Assembly (NCBI GenBank): GCA_964035775.1
Contig: OZ038315.1
Coordinates: 25,661,303 to 25,725,302 of the forward strand
Origin: Osedax frankpressi
Lineage: Eukaryota > Annelida > Polychaeta > Sabellida > Siboglinidae
DNA: 64,000 nt
Reading direction: 5' to 3'
Position 1 is the stretch's first letter. Every line of letters begins with the position of its first letter. The notes beneath the pieces are model-generated. The model was not told the origin of the DNA. It made no database searches and saw nothing but the letters and a program-made list of their open reading frames with translations. Positions 10,601 through 45,546 of this stretch are shown here, piece after piece. The translations under genes were made by a program, and so were the position numbers.

Positions 10601-13600
10601 TATGTAATTTATGTAATTTATGTAAGCTATGTAATTTATGTAATTTATGTAATTTATGTAATTTATGTAAGTTATGTAATTTATGTAATTTATGTAATTT
10701 ATGTAATTTATGTAAGTTAAGTAATTTCTGTAAGTTATGTAAGTTATGTAATTTATGTAATTTATGTAATTTATGTAATTTATGTAAGTTAAGTAATTTC
10801 TGTAAGTTATGTAAGTTATGTAATTTATGTAAGTTATGTAATTTATGTAAGTTATGTAATATATGTAATTTATGTAATTTATGTAAGTTATGTAATTTAT
10901 GTAATTTATGTAATTTATGTAAGTTATGTAATTGGTTTATTGAGAACTATAAATTGCAATATTAACAATTGGAAAGCTAAGATCAAGTATTATTTAATTT
11001 TCAACTAGAAAACACAGATAAGATAATTAAATGAAGGAGTTTCGACGATGTTGATATTTTTATTTGTTAGAATCTAATATTAATCATTTAATTATTTAAA
11101 GAATACACTTTTCTAATACAAAAATACAGAATTCTATTTGAATTAATCTTCGAAAAATTATAGTATCGATTACATAATGTTATATTTATAAAGATTTATT
11201 AGTGCCCTCCCCTCGACATAACCCAAAATATATCTCAAAACCCACTAATCAACTGATACTTAAATAACATCACTCCTTCAATGCTACATCCTATCACAAT
11301 CCACACTCACACCTCAATATCCCTTACCACGCAAACCTCCACGATCCACACCCACAACCACAACCACACCCTTAATATCCCTTAAACTGTCAATCTCCAC
11401 AATCCAAACCCCATCCAACCATTACAGAAAGATCGCTTGACCTCCTCCTTCGGTAGCCGTATCACCAAAAGAAACATGGAATCACGTCTGCGCAACAAAC
11501 TCTCGTCCGCCATGATGGATCGCGCGGTCGGTACCGCCGTCCAGGACTTGGTGAAGTCGACACCTAGTGCCAACCTCGAGATTGCCGTACCCGAAGAGAA
11601 CACTTCTCTGCTGCCGGAGTTTGACTGCACCACCTCAAACCTCGCTGATGCCTACCCACTCGACAAGAGTATCCTTTGCGAAACATGGTGTAGCCAGGCG
11701 TTGTGTGAGGTATTGTTGTTGCGTTGGGGTAGGTGACAACTGAATGGAAGCATGGGTTTACAAAATCGCAGTTTTTTTTAAATATTTTATTATATAATAA
11801 AAATAAAAATTAATATTTTATTGCGGATAATTATTGTAGTCATTATATTTAAGGATTTCGGAGGATATCGTATTTAGGGCAATACAAATATATATATATA
11901 TATAAGTATGTTTATTAATAAATACAATAGTGTAATATATCCATAATTTTGTAGTTTTTTTGCTACATAATCAGTATTTTGATTGATCTAGACATCTTTA
12001 ACTGAATTGCAATTTAGTAATTAGTGATGAAGAAATGGATTCATTGAAATCAATGTCAGCCAAATGGGTTGATATTGAAAATAAAGATATCGATGTATCT
12101 CAGTTAGTCTGATCTCATTAATTATCATTACATTAAGTAATTCATTCATTGCCTTAAATTCTGTAAACAATCTCAAATAAGATATATTCTATGAAATATA
12201 CATCTTTACTTATCTTTTACTAATATTTTCCTTATATTTCCCTATTCTTTTACTAATATTTTTCTTTATAGTTTATTATGTATTATAATAATTTTTAAAA
12301 CAAAAAATAAACTTAACAATATTATTGAAATATTAAATTCGATGAAGTTAAAATTAAATCAATTACTTTAACAAATAGTTAATACATATACTAACATACA
12401 CGCACTAACTTACAACTTACACAGACTAACCTACCACTTACACAGTTTTCCCTCATACCTATCGGACTTGGTTGCTGATTTGCCAATAAACAAAACTCTT
12501 CGTATTCATAGATCCTGCATCATTAACTACATGTATTTCTTACATATTCTGTTCAGTTCGAATATTAAAAAAAACCCAAACAGTTAGTGGTTCATTTTCT
12601 ATGGTTTCATTTCGCTGTTAACAATTGATATTTATTTCGTGAAACACTAATTTATGTACTAATTATGTACTTGTGTACTAATTTATTTACGATATCGCAG
12701 AATTCAAATGAAATGTTTATGTGCAATTCCTCGTAAACTTCAGATAAATATATAGGCTATACTCATCGAGTCATATTTCTACCCAATATTCATTTAGCTT
12801 ACCCGCGAACTTTATATTAGTGTTTTACTAATTCAATTCTCATGCAGGATTTTATGCAAAGAAACATTGTATTCCAAAAATTGTGCAAAGAAATTTGATG
12901 GCAAAATTTACAAAAATTAATTTACATCCCCAGGATGCGAGAAGGTTATTCTCTATGTTTTATGTTATAATTTATTTATTTCTTATAATATAGCATGACA
13001 AAACAAATTCTATGGAATAATTACACCCGTCAGTTATAATAATATAAATATTATATAATTTAATTTAACCATTTCGATAAAAAGCAATATATATCATTTT
13101 ATAATATAATATATACAATCACCAACACCTGATAAATACAATTAAAATATTGTTTTACAACAAACTGTAGTTATGTATGTTCAGCAGTCTAGTGATGTAA
13201 TATCATATATTATATAACATATATTATAATAAATTCTAAATGACTAATGATAATTATTAATATTAATTATACAATTAATAATCTTAATAAGATCCAATCA
13301 TATATTTTCTGGACTTTAAATAGCCCAATATTCTATAAAAAATAAACAATAGATTTATGCAAATAAAATATATTTACAGTTTTATTAGATAACAAAAAAT
13401 TAAAATAAGACAGGAGCTCATTTATTTATATTTAGACGATTTAAAAATGCACACATCTTAAATTTGTATAAAAATTACTGAGGATTACATTTAAATTGAA
13501 TAAGGCCTTAATTAAGTACTGAGTAACAAAATAAACAATGCTTCCTCAGAAAAATGAGCGCAAAGCTAAAGGACAAAGCCACAGTTCATTGTTTAGTGCT

Positions 13601-14093
13601 ATTGTTAATTATTTCTGACTTTGTTGTCGATTACACCAAGTATAGAAATGACTTTAACCTATCCCAACTAAAGTTAGTTCAATATATGTATGAATACGCA
13701 TAGTGGTTACTATTTAGACAACATGAAATATAATAATTTGTATTAATGATACTTTAATATTTATGATAATTCTTAAAAATATTTTGAATAGTAATTTGAT
13801 TCAAATAATACTTTAATAAAGTTTATTAAATATAAAATTTGTATTTTAGAATATTAAAAAGAAAATAATTCTATGTATAATTTCCTATTTTGTAGATAAA
13901 TTTGAATTCAGTTATATTACATTCACTACCTATATCTACGTTTAGGTTTGGTCAACACATGCGAGCTATGGGCTGCAAGTTGAATAGAAGAACAGTAATT
14001 GATGGTGATAATAAGGAAGTTATAGGTGTCGCTACCCTAGTTGTGCCCCTAGTGTTTCCTGAAAACAGGAATATCGTAATGAAAAAACACTGA
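7272..14093 (+). CDS. POLR1E: DNA-directed RNA polymerase I subunit RPA49 (POLR1E/PAF53)
   Basis: Exons: 7272-7338, 8372-8452, 9445-9545, 10092-10150, 10266-10351, 10519-10577, 11428-11668, 12018-12102, 12446-12555, 12848-12944, 13550-13672, 13946-14093. They sum to 1257 nt, 418 residues, essentially the human length, with every phase matched. RPA49 pairs with RPA34/POLR1G as a TFIIF-like module of nucleolar RNA polymerase I that aids initiation and elongation on rDNA. The N-terminal dimerization part (exons 1-5) is weakly conserved but contains VILNFISN and IYVGVLKEGEKKIHILDA, matching HFVGILNKTSGQMEVYDA in human. The conserved linker and tandem winged-helix part follows: SFGSRITKRNM, MDRAVGTAVQDLV, LLPEF, ADAYPLDKI, FPSYLSDLVADLP and GQHMRAMGCKLNRR. 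The first exon is supported by phase continuity and an ATG rather than by homology, so the start is less certain than the rest. AATAAA at about 14175 may be the poly(A) signal. Confidence 0.93.
8880..9300. repeat. Two copies of a dispersed AT-rich repeat
   Basis: Segments at about 8885-8965 and 9195-9265 share ACAAATAAAAT, TTTTTATTATATAA and ACAAAAAA-TAAAAT, then a divergent GC-richer patch. A third relative lies at about 13365-13430, also within POLR1E introns. No coding capacity is seen. Confidence 0.5.
9098..9158. repeat. Hairpin-forming palindrome
   Basis: GTTACATCATCT and AGATGATGTAAC form a perfect 12-bp inverted repeat about 20 bases apart, and pairing extends outward with few mismatches. 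It lies in POLR1E intron 2 and may be the core of a small non-autonomous element, but no target duplication or longer terminal repeats were recognised. Confidence 0.65.
10582..10932. repeat. 9-bp minisatellite at a POLR1E 5' splice site
   Basis: About 39 copies of TGTAATTTA with TGTAAGTTA and TGTAATTTC-like variants. The exon before it ends at 10577, and the donor GTTTGTATGTAATTTA runs straight into the array, so the first unit overlaps the splice-site region. Because the unit is 9 bp it stays open as a Cys-Asn-Leu repeat, which is not a real protein. Confidence 0.97.
11200..11427. repeat. C-rich, purine-poor intron end with imperfect duplication
   Basis: The last 230 bases before the POLR1E exon at 11428 are CA/CT-rich. 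They contain two imperfect copies of AATATCCCTTA..AATCTCCAC..CCACACCC about 60 bases apart. This differs sharply from the AT-rich intron before it and forms the tract upstream of the 3' splice site. Confidence 0.7.
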
Positions 14094-15916
14094 AATAATT
14101 GTTATATTCTGAAATACATTTTAATTGTATGGTAACAATATTAGGTTTTATTTCATAAAATAATTTTATTATTAATAAATTAACATAATAACAATATATC
14201 ATATTTTATACAATTAATATAATAATAACATCGTGAATTCCGTAACAATACATTTTGTAACAGAATTTGTTATAAATATACGTAAATAATGTTTGTATTG
14301 TTTATCTTAAATATATTTAGACATGTTAAATTGTTATATAAAAATTTATATAACATAATAATCAGGATTACAATTTAAAAGTTAATACCAATTTTAGATC
14401 CAGCTATACATGTTTGGGGATAATTTTTAAATTTATAAATAAATATTAAAATATAATAATTTAGTAAGCTCCAATATTCATATAAGTTATTACAAATGTA
14501 TTTGTACACAATATAAACATATGATTAGTGTTTGTGAATAAGAATCATGTATATATATGTAAATATATATCTTTTGATAGTAATTCTTTTTCTATTAATT
14601 ATCAATTGGGAAGAAAATATTTTATATCACTTGGAATTTTTACTTTTTTATTTATTGAATATTATTTTTCATCATATACATTTTAGAAGGATGTTCTAAC
14701 TTCTATTCTACTTTTTTGAATTTCTTTAAATTTTAGTTTAAAAAAAATATATCAAGATTTATAAAACAAAAGAGAATTTTCTGATTTAAAAAATGATATA
14801 CAAATTATTATACAATTATTATTATTGTAGCTATGTGATATTCTAATTATAAATAAATTAATTATTTTATAATACATTTTTATAATACATATCTTTAATA
14901 GTTTGTTGTTCATAATTGTACCTAAGTGGATGTGCGGGTGAGGAAATTTTAGAAAAATTTAATTTTTTTATTATATAAAATAATAATTTTGTTAATTTTC
15001 TACTATATGTTAAAATTTCAGGTTTTAAAATTGAATAAAAACATTCAAATAGCGTATTAAAAAGTCTACTATAAGAAAATATTGATTATTTATGATAATT
15101 TCATTAATTTTTGAATAAATTAGTCAAATTAAATTTATATTTGATTAACTTATAGTTTAACGTTTTTAAGAATATTAAATTAAAGTTAAAAATTCAATGT
15201 ATATATTTATATTAAAAGATCAAGGGTATGTTTACTTTTACTGTTATTGCATTGCTTATAAAGGTAGAAGAAGCTAGTAAGAGATGTAAAAAGATCATAT
15301 AATTTTAATAATTTTAAACAAATTTAATTTTATCAGTATTTTGAATTTTTAGACTAAAAATCCGATATCTTTTTAGTTTACGTTAGTTTTCGATATTTTC
15401 ACAGAATATTTCATATAGTTATAAATATAATAATTATGTTAAACATTTTTAGAATTGTTTTTAAAATATTTATAACAGATTGAAAATTAGTTGAAAAATA
15501 TATTTAAATTTTGTTCACAAATATTTTTGGCTATATTATATTTTTGCAAAATGATGAACACAATATTTGTAGATTGTGGTTTCCTTATTACAATTCAATT
15601 AATTTCGTAGAAATCCAATACATATTCAATGAGATATCAGAATTAGCAGTAAAAGTAAAATACCTATTCTTTTACATTGGATAAATTCTGAGGACCTTAA
15701 AAGACAATCTAAATTTCTGAAATATGTTATTTGATATCAAAATAACCATTATTAAAATTGAATGCCACGTTGATAATACTGTTGTCCATATATTATGGTA
15801 TTGCTTTAAATACCATATGGTATTGCTTTAAAACGTTACCTTCTGGTTTATGAAAATATCTTTAAAAGTGAAAATGGCATTTCATAATTATTGTTAATAC
15901 ATAACAATAGCAATTA
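14094..15916. other. Intergenic spacer between convergent POLR1E and MAPK7
   Basis: About 1.8 kb of very AT-rich DNA with no open frame or structured repeat that I could support. It should contain both 3' UTRs. Confidence 0.7.
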
Positions 15917-36981
<21,065 letters not shown>

Positions 36982-37981
36982 TTCGAAATGTGCTATTCAA
37001 AAGAATTATAATGATATGTTTATCATTATTACACTTCACTTTAAACGCCGAATAATTGATTTGATGTGTTAAATTAATGACAATTTTACATTATGAAACT
37101 ACTAAAGAGAAATTAATAAGTGTATGCGGTAAAGGAATTAATTTAATTATATGAGGAAAATAAATGTTAATCACAATTACATGAGTTTAAATTAAATAAA
37201 CTATTCTCAATATTACTATTCAAATTATGGTAAAGCTTATTATATATCTAGATTTTTAAATAACATTAAATTAATATTTATTACTAAAATAAAAATAATT
37301 TATATGTAGGCAAATTGTATATTAACATACTATTGAATTCAATTAAATTAATTCTATATAGGTGAATTATAAAGTAAGGTAAATTCAAATTAATCCTAAT
37401 AATGTTAGTCAATATAATTAATTATATATTGTAATATTAATCATAACTATTTAAATATATTATTGTCTATAGTGATCATATTAAATTATTTGTATGAGTT
37501 ATTAAAATAAATATTATAATATATAAATAATTATTAATATATTTATATTGTTTCTATTATAACATATAGTTACATATTCTTACTCGGTTATTTTTAAATA
37601 TTAAAATTGGATAGATATAGTTAATAATTCGTAATTTAAAAAAGTAAAGAAATAAGTAGAACTTATTTGAAACTTTTATTTAACAAAGATTATAAACTTC
37701 TAATATAATCGTAGTCACATGACATCAAAAAAGTTCAAAATATAAATATAATTTAGACTGATAATTATATAACATACAGTATAATTTAATAGTATTATTA
37801 TTATCATATGTCATAATTAATGTTGTTTATTTATAACTTTTAATGTATAACATATATTTGTGATATTTTCTGATAGACATGACTTCGAGAAATAGTATAA
37901 ATTCAAATAAAATAATATTTTAGAAAATTTCTTTATATCAATTCAAATTATTTAGAATTTAGTAGTAAATCAAATTTAAAT
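36982..37981. promoter_or_regulatory. Likely bidirectional promoter region MAPK7/KICS2
   Basis: Exactly 1.0 kb separates the divergent start codons of MAPK7 (36981) and KICS2 (37982). The interval is very AT-rich with no open frames, so both promoters and 5' UTRs presumably lie here. No specific factor site is convincing. Confidence 0.5.
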
Positions 37982-40900
37982 ATGTTATCAAAAACAACAT
38001 CTGATGAAGTATTATGTTCAGAACAAATTTACTTAACTCAATATTTTTCTAGTTTGACTATATTCGCATATGACAAAATAAAAATCCAAACAGTAAGTAA
38101 GCTATTTATAATTATTTTATTATAATATATATATAGTGAAGTTATTACAACATTTAAATTGTAATACTATTACTTCTATGTAGAGTTCATATATATTTAT
38201 ATAAGTAATGATATCTGTAAAAATCGATATGATTATTATAACAAAATTAATAACAAAATCTATAAATTAATTTTAAAAGATATATAAACTTTATAAAAAG
38301 AATAGAGAACTTATAAATATTACATTTGTTGCGTACTATTTTATTGCTATTTTATAATATACTATTATAAATGAATCTAAAATTTGTTTATAGGACGGAT
38401 TGCAGAAATCGAACACTATTTACTGTAGAGAATGGCCCGAAATGCTACTCTGCCTGAACAAAATGGTTGTTAATGAAAAAGGTTATACAACTTTTGTTTA
38501 CCTCGGGAGTTCTTTAGGCCAGAAACTCTTCAGTAGAAAAGATGTTAGTAGTTTTTATAAAGAAGATGTTTTATCATAATATCCTATTAGTATGAAAATC
38601 TGAAATTATAAAGTTATTTTATATCAGTTACGTGGTATATAAACAATTTATTAAAATCATACTGATTATAGATTCTGAAGAATTCTTATGAATGCCTTAT
38701 CGTTGATTTAAAAAAATTTCGTAAAATAGACATACCTGAGGTTTTGTTTACCAAATTGAATGTATGATTAATTAATTTTCGATAAATGAATGAATTTCAA
38801 AATTAAACTTAAATGATTTTTCATTATATATTAAAGTATGAAATAAAATTCATATTAAAGTATCATATTTCGTAGCGATCGTATCTCAATTTTAACACTG
38901 ATCTTATACACTAGGAGACTTCCGCAAATTACTGTAAGGGCAATTTCATCTGTTCGGCAGTCAGTGCTTCCATGGAACATATAGCGAACTGTCGAATTCA
39001 CATGATGAAACTGTTTGCTTACCGTCGTGTATGTTTTAATTGCATTGACGATTATAGAGTTTATTTCGTCATATCAATTATTTTGTCACATTTGGTCTAA
39101 CATTAATTTTTACAGGAAATTATGCTCTCTGAAATCTAATTTGGTATATTTTGTATGGAGTTAAATTATTATAATGAAATTGATATATGTGTAGAATATT
39201 TATATTAGTAAATATTAATATTCCATGATAATTTTCAAAATGATTTGATAATAATAAAAACTTAATATTTATTATTGTAAAATATGTTTGATTTTGTTGT
39301 ATTTTAAATTCTTGCCATTGTAGGTATGAGTATATCAATACTCTAGGCATATACGGTAGTTCCGTAGACTACCACCAGGTGAATTTGAAAGTCGAGGCTG
39401 TACAGGAAGTAGCTAATTCTAATTCCGTACACCCTATCTTGACCTCATTTGCACATCTCATAGTGTTAGTATTTTCAGAACATGACCAACGTAATCAATT
39501 GTATATCAATTAATGAATAATTATGAGAAATAATCACTGAAATTAATAAAGTTCTATGTATAATTTGTATTCTTTTTTCATACTCGAATCCTGGTTTTGA
39601 TTCTCTACTTGAACTTATGAAATGTTAACTTTACTATTATATAATAAAATTAGAATTACTAGTTTGTAATACAATAACAATGAAGTGTCCTTTGCATTTT
39701 CTCTATTTACTGACCATATTCCTGCAGGACTGAATTAAATCTGTTAAAAAATCTGTTTTGTTTACAAATAAAACTGCAATGTTACAATTACACTGCATCG
39801 TTAGGACTTTTAAAAAAAACAAAACATCAATTGGAGAGCATTGTATCTAAAGCCGCATATAAAGAAGTTAGATATAGTGATTAGATATAAAGAGATTAGA
39901 TGTAATAAGATTAGATATAAAGATTTTATACCTATAATAAAATAGCATGAAATTACTGTCAAAACAAATATATATATAATTAAGGAATATTTGTTTGTAT
40001 ATTAACAATTGAAAGGGTTATTCCTATAGAATATATTAATACTAAGTAATTAATAATTTTACTTTAGGAAACTCGAAGATTTGGCTTCATAACTTCGTCA
40101 TTTGCACTTCCTGCTTTCCTCTTTTGGTTATCCAATTTCAGGAAATTGCTTCTTTCAAAGGTTGCTAAATAATTTAAACGTTTCTTATTTTATGTATTTC
40201 AAAGACTATATTATTATAACTAAATATAAATATAATTATAACTGTATATATATTACTATAGATATATATATCTAGAGTTATATAACTATAAGTATATATT
40301 GCTCATTACTACTATATATATATAGATATAAATAAAATTAGGATTTCAAATTTGAAACATTAATATTAAATGAGTGTATTCGTATTTACTATTACTTACT
40401 CTTAATTACTTTTAAATATTCTTACTTTTCATAAATAATCGTACTTCTCTTGCTTATTTCTAAATACTCTTACAAGTATTTTTAATTACTCTTAAATAAT
40501 CTTACTTACTCTTAAATACTATTAAATACTCTTAAATATTCGTAAATATTCTTACTACTCTTACATAATCTTATATACTCTTACTTTCTCTTCACCAAGT
40601 TTACGTTCTATTTCTATGAAGTCCTAAGAAAACACGCTCTTAAAAACGACTTCAATAAAGCTGTGAGTAAAGTATCTATGGATTTCTATAGTAAGTTAGT
40701 ATCGACTTCAAATCTAGTTCGCAGACTTTCAAAATCATCCATGCATAACCGATTAAAAATTTACATATAATAAGGTGAACATACAATGATAATCTATGAT
40801 AATATACATGGAGTATAGACTCCATACCATTTTCTCTTATAACAATGTCTGCCTCCTTATTTAGTTTAAAAAAAACATACTTTTCGTCAATACCAAATTT

Positions 40901-42041
40901 CAATAATAGTATATAACATATTATATTAGTCTAATATATTCAAATTTTTATGAATATTGGGCAAATAATTAATAAACACAATACATACGATTATATAATA
41001 ATCTGAAACTATAGTTACAATAAATTGTTAAATTAATTTAGGATTATAATAAGAGTGTTGTTTTAGAGGTTTAATAAATTACAATAACTTTTGTTATCTA
41101 ACCTCTTATAGGTTGATAAGTTTTTACAAGAAATCCGATGCCTCTAGCATCGCCTTACTCCTTAATATCGACGCCCTTCTCCTCCGTAACCCGCATATCC
41201 CCGAATTCATGGTTAGTGACCTCGTTGAGAGTTCAAGGAAATCGACACTTATTCGCAGTTTCCCTTACCAGGGCATCGGCTATAAACATCCGAATGCTCA
41301 CCGAACCAGTGGTCAAGGATTGGATAATTACCCTGCAATTGTATCCCATCCACCTGTTGGTCTTGTACTCATTAACACCTCGTCAAGTTCTTTATTATTT
41401 GTCAATATTGACTAAATATTTATATAGCAACTAAAGAAAAACTCTAATTAAAGGAAAATTAATATGTTCCAGTAAAATGTATTAAATTTTAAATCATTAT
41501 ATTACATAACTCTTGTCATTATCTCACTACCCATTCACATATCATTATCTCACTACCTCTTCACTTATAACTATCTCACCTTCTCACTACCTCATTAGCA
41601 TTTATATTATCACTACCTAACTATAACTACCAGCACAAGGCAGAGAGACATTGGCCTGATGTAGTCAGCATATTAAATGACAACATTTTGAAAACCTCAA
41701 ATAATGATAAATTGATTTATTTCATAGACGAGGTTATACTATTTTTTTTTCTTAGTGAATTCCAGATTTTAAATTTTGATGACCATAGATTTAATAATAT
41801 ATTTAATTAACTTTTATTACTAACTAAACTTATTTAATATTTATTACATTATATTTAATTTTAGAGGAATAGTTGCACATATTTCATTTCTCATGTGGAA
41901 AAAGATATTGCCATTGTTGCAATTTACGAATCAAAGAAATCGGATAGAGATAATTATATAATAAATACCTTACACACTTTATCTACACATCTGCGTAATA
42001 CAACACTATTTCTTTCCATGAAATCTGGAAACAAGAGTTAA
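37982..42041 (+). CDS. KICS2: KICSTOR complex subunit 2 (C12orf66 homolog)
   Basis: Exons: 37982-38092, 38394-38543, 38672-38740, 38915-39028, 39331-39464, 39728-39866, 40068-40160, 40600-40694, 41112-41355, 41634-41732, 41865-42041. They total 1425 nt, 474 residues (human 445), with matching phases. KICSTOR (KPTN, ITFG2, C12orf66, SZT2) anchors GATOR1 at the lysosome and is needed for mTORC1 to sense amino-acid and glucose loss. Matches to human KICS2 include QYFSSLTIFAYDK, YLGSSLGQKLFSRKD, HPILTSF, LFWLSNFRKLLLSKFTFYF, MDFYSKLISFYKKSDASS, GIGYKHPNAHR, GLDNYPAIVSHPP, HWPDVV and, near the end, IYESKKSDRDNYI. No catalytic motifs are expected; the family is a helical scaffold. The 3' splice site of exon 39331 (GTATGAG|TAT) was chosen by phase and homology rather than the nearer TAG. 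It is head to head with MAPK7. Confidence 0.93.
40385..40598. repeat. Degenerate ACTCTTAAAT repeat ending on a KICS2 3' splice site
   Basis: Loose repeats of TACTCTTAAATA run to the acceptor CACCAAG at 40599. The last 120 bases contain no AG before the acceptor. A comparable but weaker TATCTCACTACC repeat precedes the exon at 41634. Confidence 0.75.
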
Positions 42042-42463
42042 AGAAGATTCATTTGTATTCATTTGTATTCATTTGTTTCATTTGTTAATGATATCGGTTA
42101 ATTACTCAAATAAAACGTTCAAAATATCGGTAACAATTTATTATAACAAAATGATAAAAAGCAATATAATATTCGAAAATAAATAAATATTGCATAATAA
42201 ATATATTGTATAAAAGAATAATTTCGTAACTGACTCATCTGTTCCTTTGGTATTAATTACATTAATACCTCCTCGTAATACATTGTTTACTCTATATGTA
42301 CACTATGTACAAATATCTACATATCATATGTACACTATGAACTAGTTTATCATTGAACTATGCGAATGGGGGGAGTGACGGGTAGGAGGGAAATAAGGGG
42401 TATGAAGGAGAGAGATGATAGAGGAAGAGAGGGGTAGGTGGGAGAGGAGAAGTGAGGATGTGT
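42042..42463. other. Spacer between convergent KICS2 and protocadherin
   Basis: 420 bases between the two stop codons, carrying both 3' UTRs. AATAAA-type signals occur on both strands (plus AATAAA near 42110). A purine-rich GGGAGTGACGGG..GGTAGGAGGG tract at 42366-42455 lies just beyond the protocadherin stop. Confidence 0.6.
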
Positions 42464-43607
42464 TCAGACGTCTACCGCCTCTTGTAGATTGCTGTCTTTG
42501 TAGTGAATTGCGTGACTTTGATTTGCCGGGGTCAGAGTTCTAAACGAATTATTAGCGGCGTCAAACAGAACTCTCCTCTGGCTGCAGGCAGGTTCCTGAT
42601 CCGTACACCTCCCGCTATCCGATGAGGATGAGTGGTTCTCTAAGACCGGATGGCCTTCATTTGAACACACGCTGCTATCCACCCCGCTACCTTGAACTGA
42701 GTGTTCAGGTGACATCAACTGTAGAAACTGATGCACCTATATTATTATGTAAACTAATGAATAGGTAATTTTAATAATTCTATTTATTATTATTATAAGC
42801 CTTCTTTTATATTATTATTGATTCAATAATATTATCATTAAATTATATAATATTATACTATAATTATATTATTTATATATATTTAATTCTATAATATTAA
42901 CATTATTACTATAATTTTAGATGTTGCAATTTAGAGCATATTAATATATTTGATAACTTCTACAAAACCTATCTCGATATGAATATTAAACCACGCAAGT
43001 AATCATATATATAAATATATATATAAAATACTACTGACCCCAATCTGTTTGTTAGGATGTGTAGCACTTTCATAGTCTGGAAGGTCCACTCCGGGAGAAG
43101 TGGATCTTCTCTCTGGTCTATCGTAGGCGTTCAGCTTGTGAACATCCTAATGCATTAGGAGGGGGGCGTGGTTAGATTTAAATAGGCTCCTCCTCCTCTT
43201 ACGCATCGTATGATTTCAATTATATGATAATATATCGTTTGAATACAAAACGAATTCGTTTTTATAATGCTGTAGCGGCGTGTACACTGTACACCTAGTC
43301 GGCAGGTATATTTCGTGATAATCTATCATCGGTGTCAACGGTTCTTCCGGTCTGTACAATGGGGTACGATCTCCGCGAATTATAACGCACTAGATACACA
43401 TACATAGGTATAAATACTTCCGGTGTATCATAAAGACAGGGCGAATTCGCACGCTATTATTACGTAATTCGATCGTGTATCTCTCATATGACGTGACTAT
43501 ATCGCGAAATTGAATATTATAATAATATTTAATTAGTTAATTGGTTGAGATTGATTTGAGAGGCGTCATAGATATTACGTCTAGAGGTTATATATATATA
43601 TATATAT

Positions 43608-43639
<32 letters not shown>

Positions 43640-45477
43640 ATATTATATATATATATATTGATATTTATGTTGTGTGTATGGGTGTACCTAAATATATATA
43701 GTATTGAGAGGTGTAGATGTAAGTAGAGGTGTGAGAGATTAAATACATATATAGGAGATGGTGTTAATGTCGATTCTATTGTCTTGTTAGAACAATGGCA
43801 CAGTGTACAACTTTATTATCGTATATCAACATGTTTACAGCTAACAGCTTCACACATTAAACATGATGATATGATATGATATGATATGATCAGTTTGTTT
43901 GAATATGTGTATATATATATATAACTTTATTTGTATACCGCAATAAATATATATAACGATAATTATAAATAAACTAGTATCACTAGAATATAAAATGCAC
44001 TCCTCATACAGTATATAGTGCACCGTACTCTTCACACAGTACAATGGTTATTACACAATGCCCCCACTATACACTGTATAACTAAGTTAGCTGTACGCAG
44101 TGCAAGTAATATTTAGGCTAGACTTAGAAGACCTGCAAGTGTTTGCTTTCAACTAGGCTAGTCTGTAATCTCAGCTGCGTCTTTAATTATGAAATGATTA
44201 CTTCCGGTCCGATTGGCTTCCGGTTTGAAGAGACGCGGGAGGTGTGAAGGGACTAGATTAATCTAGCGGAAGTCGGGTCTTAGGGAACGCAACGAAGTAA
44301 CAATGCTGGGAACGGAGGGAGAATACCTCGGTGCCTGGGAGAGATCACTAATTAGTCTAATTAGCCTCATTAACGATCACGATCTGTGCAGATTCAATAA
44401 CGGCCTTGCAACATTGGATTACTCGCCGTAAACACTTGCACTGGTGATTATAACTGTTATGTTATATTCGTGAGTATATTTATGACATATTAATCTATAT
44501 CTATAGATATACTTATAAGTAACCTATAAACTAATCCCTATAATACTTACACCAAACCATCTAAATAGATACTGCAGCTTTTGTAACATCTCATTACGGG
44601 TCTACCGCGAGTAACTTAACTCCGTTATTCGGTGCTAGGCGATGGCATGTGCCTGGATATAACTGTATACGGTGTACACACATACGCAGACAATGAAAGT
44701 AAACAACGGACGTAAACATCTAGAAATAGCGTTATTTACAATTGCCATGCGTGAATGAAATTGAAATGTAAACAAACCGCGGAGACATTAAGCGATAGAG
44801 TACGGCATTAATGTGTGGCGATGATGCAATAGGTTATTACGTCATGGCGGGCAAGATGCAGACGAGATCTTGAATATTTGATCGCTATTTAATTTGTAAT
44901 TGATACCGAGGACAAACAAAATAAATTTAAATTTAACTAAATAATAGATTTATAAGTTCCACTTAAAGTGTATATATTTATATATATAAATAAATATATA
45001 TATTTATATCTATATATATATATATATATATATATAAATATCTATTCAAACAATTTAATAACATTTAGTTATACAATATACACGATAAATCTAAACTCAT
45101 CTGATATTTTGATTAATTAATTTTCAACAGAAATCAAAACGTCCAACACATTCATCCGGAAATATTATTTATCATAGATATACCTCAATATAGGCGTATT
45201 TAGAAAGTGTATGGCCTGGGGGTGCCTGGGATCCGATTAACTGACCACCACCAACTACTAATGCTCGTACGTAAGAGGGAGATTACGGCGACGTTATTAA
45301 TTAACGTAGCATTGTCATCTGTGGGAGGAGCGATTGGTAAAAAGAGGCGTAACTTGGCCAGAGGGCAATAGGGTTCATCATGTGTCTGAACCGACCTCTA
45401 ATTAGTGTATAGTGACCATCGGGACAAATATATGTCTACTAAACTATCTATTACATTAGCTTCCTTTTAGGACTTTA

Positions 45478-45546
<69 letters not shown>

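Noticed and set aside
10540-10965. 141-codon frame repeating Cys-Asn-Leu
   Set aside because: It is the 9-bp minisatellite at the POLR1E donor; the real exon ends at 10577.
41138-41434. 98-codon plus frame overlapping KICS2 exon 9
   Set aside because: The other frame matches human KICS2 (GIGYKHPNAHR, YPAIVSHPP) and has phase-correct splice sites; the longer overlapping frame has no recognised homology.
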